Part shown: positions 40,957-42,610 of the stretch, piece after piece | How the letters are laid out: every line of letters begins with the position of its first letter | Position numbering within the stretch: position 1 is the first letter of the stretch | NCBI GenBank assembly: GCA_029006135.1 | Contig: JAQXGE010000009.1 | Location: 1-42,610 of the forward strand | Direction of reading: 5' to 3' | Length of the DNA stretch: 42,610 bases | Source: Oscillospiraceae bacterium | Lineage (GTDB): Bacteria; Bacillota; Clostridia; Oscillospirales; Ruminococcaceae | Notes under the pieces: generated by a model | Database searches by the model: none | What the model saw: only the letters and a program-made list of their open reading frames with translations | What the model was told of the DNA's origin: nothing | Translations under genes and position numbers: made by a program

Positions 40957-42610
40957 TCACTTTTCAGTTTCCGGTGTTTTGGCCTTGGTAGACTTTGTGG
41001 CCCGGGTCTTTTTTGCCGGAGCCTTTTCTGCGGCCGGTGCCGCAGCCTTGCGGGGTTTGCAGGCACGCTTTTTGGGTGCGGGGGCGTTCTGTCCGGCAGC
41101 GGTCTCTGCATCCGCCTTTACGGTTTGAGCAGGCTTTACGGCCTTCTTACGCGCGGCGGGAACGCTGAAATATACTGTGGACAGCGGCGGAAGCGTCACA
41201 TTGATATGCTGGTCAAAGCCATGCATTTCGCCCTTCTTACTCTTGAGGCTGCCGTTTGTCACGCCCGATCCGCCATACTTGACGTCATCAGAGCTCATCA
41301 GTTCCTTATAAGTACCGGGATTTGGCACGCCCATAGCGTAGTCCTCACGCAGCATCGGGGTAAAGTTGCAGGCAACCAACAGCATCTTACCCTTGGCATC
41401 ACGGCGCAGGAAAGCAATCACGCTCTGCTGATTGTCATCGGGCACAATCCACTGGAAGCCCTCCCAGCTGTAATCCACCTGCCACAGTGCAGGCGTGTCA
41501 CGGTAGAAGTGGTTCAAATCCTTCACATAGCTTTGAAGCTGCTGATGCTTATCATAGCCCAGCAACATCCAATCCAGCTGCTTTTTCTCATCCCATTCAA
41601 TAAACTGGCCAAATTCCTGTCCCATAAAGAGCAGTTTCTTGCCGGGATGCGCCATCATATAACCATAGAATGTACGCAGATTTGCAAACTTTGCCTCGTA
41701 GTCGCCGGGCATCTTATTGATAAGGCTACACTTGCCATGGACCACCTCATCATGGCTGATGGGCAGAATGAAGTTTTCGCTGAACGCGTAGAAGAAGCTG
41801 AACGTTACCTTTCCATGGTTGCCGGCGCGGAACAGCGGGTCAGTCTTCATATAGCTGAGCATATCATTCATCCAGCCCATGTTCCATTTGAAATTGAAGC
41901 CCAATCCGCCGTCAGCGGCCGGCCGCGTGACCAACGGCCAAGCGGTCGATTCCTCTGCAATCATCATCGTCTGGGGATGGCGGGTCAGCACTGCGGTGTT
42001 GCATTTCTGCAGGAACGCGATAGCCTCCAGGTTTTCCTTTCCACCCTTGACATTCTGCTCCCACTCGCCATCACGGCGATTATAATCCAGATACAGCATA
42101 CTTGCCACGGCATCCACGCGGAGTCCGTCCAAATGGTACTGTTCTACCCAGAACAGTGCACTGGAAACAAGGAAGCTCGTCACTTCAGGCATACCGAAGT
42201 TGAACACCATTGTTCCCCATTCTTTATGCTCACCGCGGCGCGGGTTGGGGTCTTCATAGCAAGGTACGCCATCAAAGTTGTACAGGCCGTACCCATCGCG
42301 GGGAAAATGCGCGGGCACCCAGTCCAAAATCACGCCGATTCCGGCCTGATGGAGTTTATCCACAAACTCCATAAAGTCATGCGGCGTACCATAGCGGCTG
42401 GTCGGCGCAAAATACCCCGTGACCTGATAGCCCCAGCTTCCGTCAAAGGGATATTCCGTGATAGGCATAAGTTCCACATGGGTATAGCCCATCTCTTTAA
42501 TGTACGGGATCAGCTGGTCAGCCAGCTCGGAGTAGTTGTAGGGAACGTCCTCCTCCTTCATCTTCCAGCTTCCGGCGTGCATCTCATAGATACTGACCGG
42601 TCCGTTGATG
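40957..42610 (-). CDS. glgB: 1,4-alpha-glucan branching enzyme (partial) with H1-like C-terminal tail
   Basis: 550 residues of the C-terminal part; the frame continues past the window edge (INGPVSIYE precedes MHAGSWK, the usual GlgB series). GH13 enzyme that makes alpha-1,6 branches in glycogen. Catalytic blocks: [15 protein letters not shown] (nucleophile Asp), [10 protein letters not shown] (acid Glu) and [10 protein letters not shown]. After the normal C-terminal beta domain (VYFSVP) comes a 66-residue Lys/Ala/Pro-rich basic tail (40960-41157) with repeats such as [16 protein letters not shown] and [12 protein letters not shown], resembling histone H1-like bacterial proteins. 55 nt separate its stop from the glgC start. 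Confidence 0.95.
   Translation of the reverse strand, partial: INGPVSIYEMHAGSWKMKEEDVPYNYSELADQLIPYIKEMGYTHVELMPITEYPFDGSWGYQVTGYFAPTSRYGTPHDFMEFVDKLHQAGIGVILDWVPAHFPRDGYGLYNFDGVPCYEDPNPRRGEHKEWGTMVFNFGMPEVTSFLVSSALFWVEQYHLDGLRVDAVASMLYLDYNRRDGEWEQNVKGGKENLEAIAFLQKCNTAVLTRHPQTMMIAEESTAWPLVTRPAADGGLGFNFKWNMGWMNDMLSYMKTDPLFRAGNHGKVTFSFFYAFSENFILPISHDEVVHGKCSLINKMPGDYEAKFANLRTFYGYMMAHPGKKLLFMGQEFGQFIEWDEKKQLDWMLLGYDKHQQLQSYVKDLNHFYRDTPALWQVDYSWEGFQWIVPDDNQQSVIAFLRRDAKGKMLLVACNFTPMLREDYAMGVPNPGTYKELMSSDDVKYGGSGVTNGSLKSKKGEMHGFDQHINVTLPPLSTVYFSVPAARKKAVKPAQTVKADAETAAGQNAPAPKKRACKPRKAAAPAAEKAPAKKTRATKSTKAKTPETEK
40960..41157 (-). other. Low-complexity basic tail of GlgB
   Basis: Codes for 66 residues with about one third Ala and one quarter Lys/Arg, plus Pro and Thr, and no aromatic residue. 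The reading frame is continuous with glgB. Not part of the catalytic fold. Confidence 0.8.

Noticed and set aside
1-42610. CRISPR arrays, tRNA genes, insertion sequences, prophage, phage defence genes
   Set aside because: No regularly spaced repeats, cloverleaf genes, transposase, integrase or defence motifs were found; every gene fits housekeeping or metabolic families.

Overview
The window (about 42.6 kb, fairly GC-rich) reads as a stretch of core chromosome from a low-to-mid GC-lineage Gram-positive of class Clostridia. The best guess is an Oscillospiraceae/Ruminococcaceae member of the Faecalibacterium-Gemmiger-Subdoligranulum kind. This is inferred from gene content and protein style (clostridial glgC/glgD pair, MraZ-led division cluster, ylxM-ffh-rpsP-khpA-rimM-trmD order, T-box leucine leader, SpoIIID), not from a database search. 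I see no tRNA, rRNA, CRISPR array, insertion sequence, prophage or attachment site.

Layout. 1-7162 (+): late purine genes: the 3' end of an AICAR transformylase gene, purD, purL (single-chain form) and purB, ending at a bidirectional terminator (7197-7245). 7279-18034 (-): a complete division and cell-wall (dcw) cluster transcribed mraZ, rsmH, ftsL, class B PBP with PASTA domains, murF, mraY, ftsW, murG, ftsQ, with a terminator-like hairpin between ftsL and the PBP gene. 18281-19314 (-): rsmD and a coiled-coil protein behind a strong promoter. 19391-21571 (-): uvrC and the PTS phosphocarrier HPr. 21813-25941 (-): the signal recognition/ribosome maturation operon ylxM, ffh, rpsP, khpA, rimM, and a trmD gene fused to an acetyltransferase domain. 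26154-27047 (+): a divergent, atypical cysteine-synthase-like PLP enzyme. 27199-28045 (-): a cytidine deaminase and a DUF1622 membrane protein.

28214-29717 (+): spoIIID (with a sigma-E-like promoter), dCMP deaminase and uridine kinase. 29777-34683 (+): the leucine operon leuA, leuC, leuD, leuB behind a leucine T-box leader. 34752-36806 (-): an acyltransferase-3 membrane protein and a beta-lactamase-like lipoprotein. 36979-42610 (-): glycogen synthesis, glgB (5' end cut by the window), glgC, glgD, glgA.

The most interesting element is the leu leader. It contains a complete T-box with a CUG specifier and a transcription terminator, followed by a second hairpin that buries the leuA Shine-Dalgarno. 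The 3' arm of the terminator can pair with the anti-Shine-Dalgarno arm, so one tRNA-sensing event could control both transcription and translation. Other points worth checking are the TrmD-GNAT fusion, the histone-H1-like tail on GlgB, the perfect dyad at the ylxM start point, the SSGSFG substitution in the CysK-like enzyme, the HHA motif in MraY, and three terminator-like hairpins inside otherwise continuous operons.
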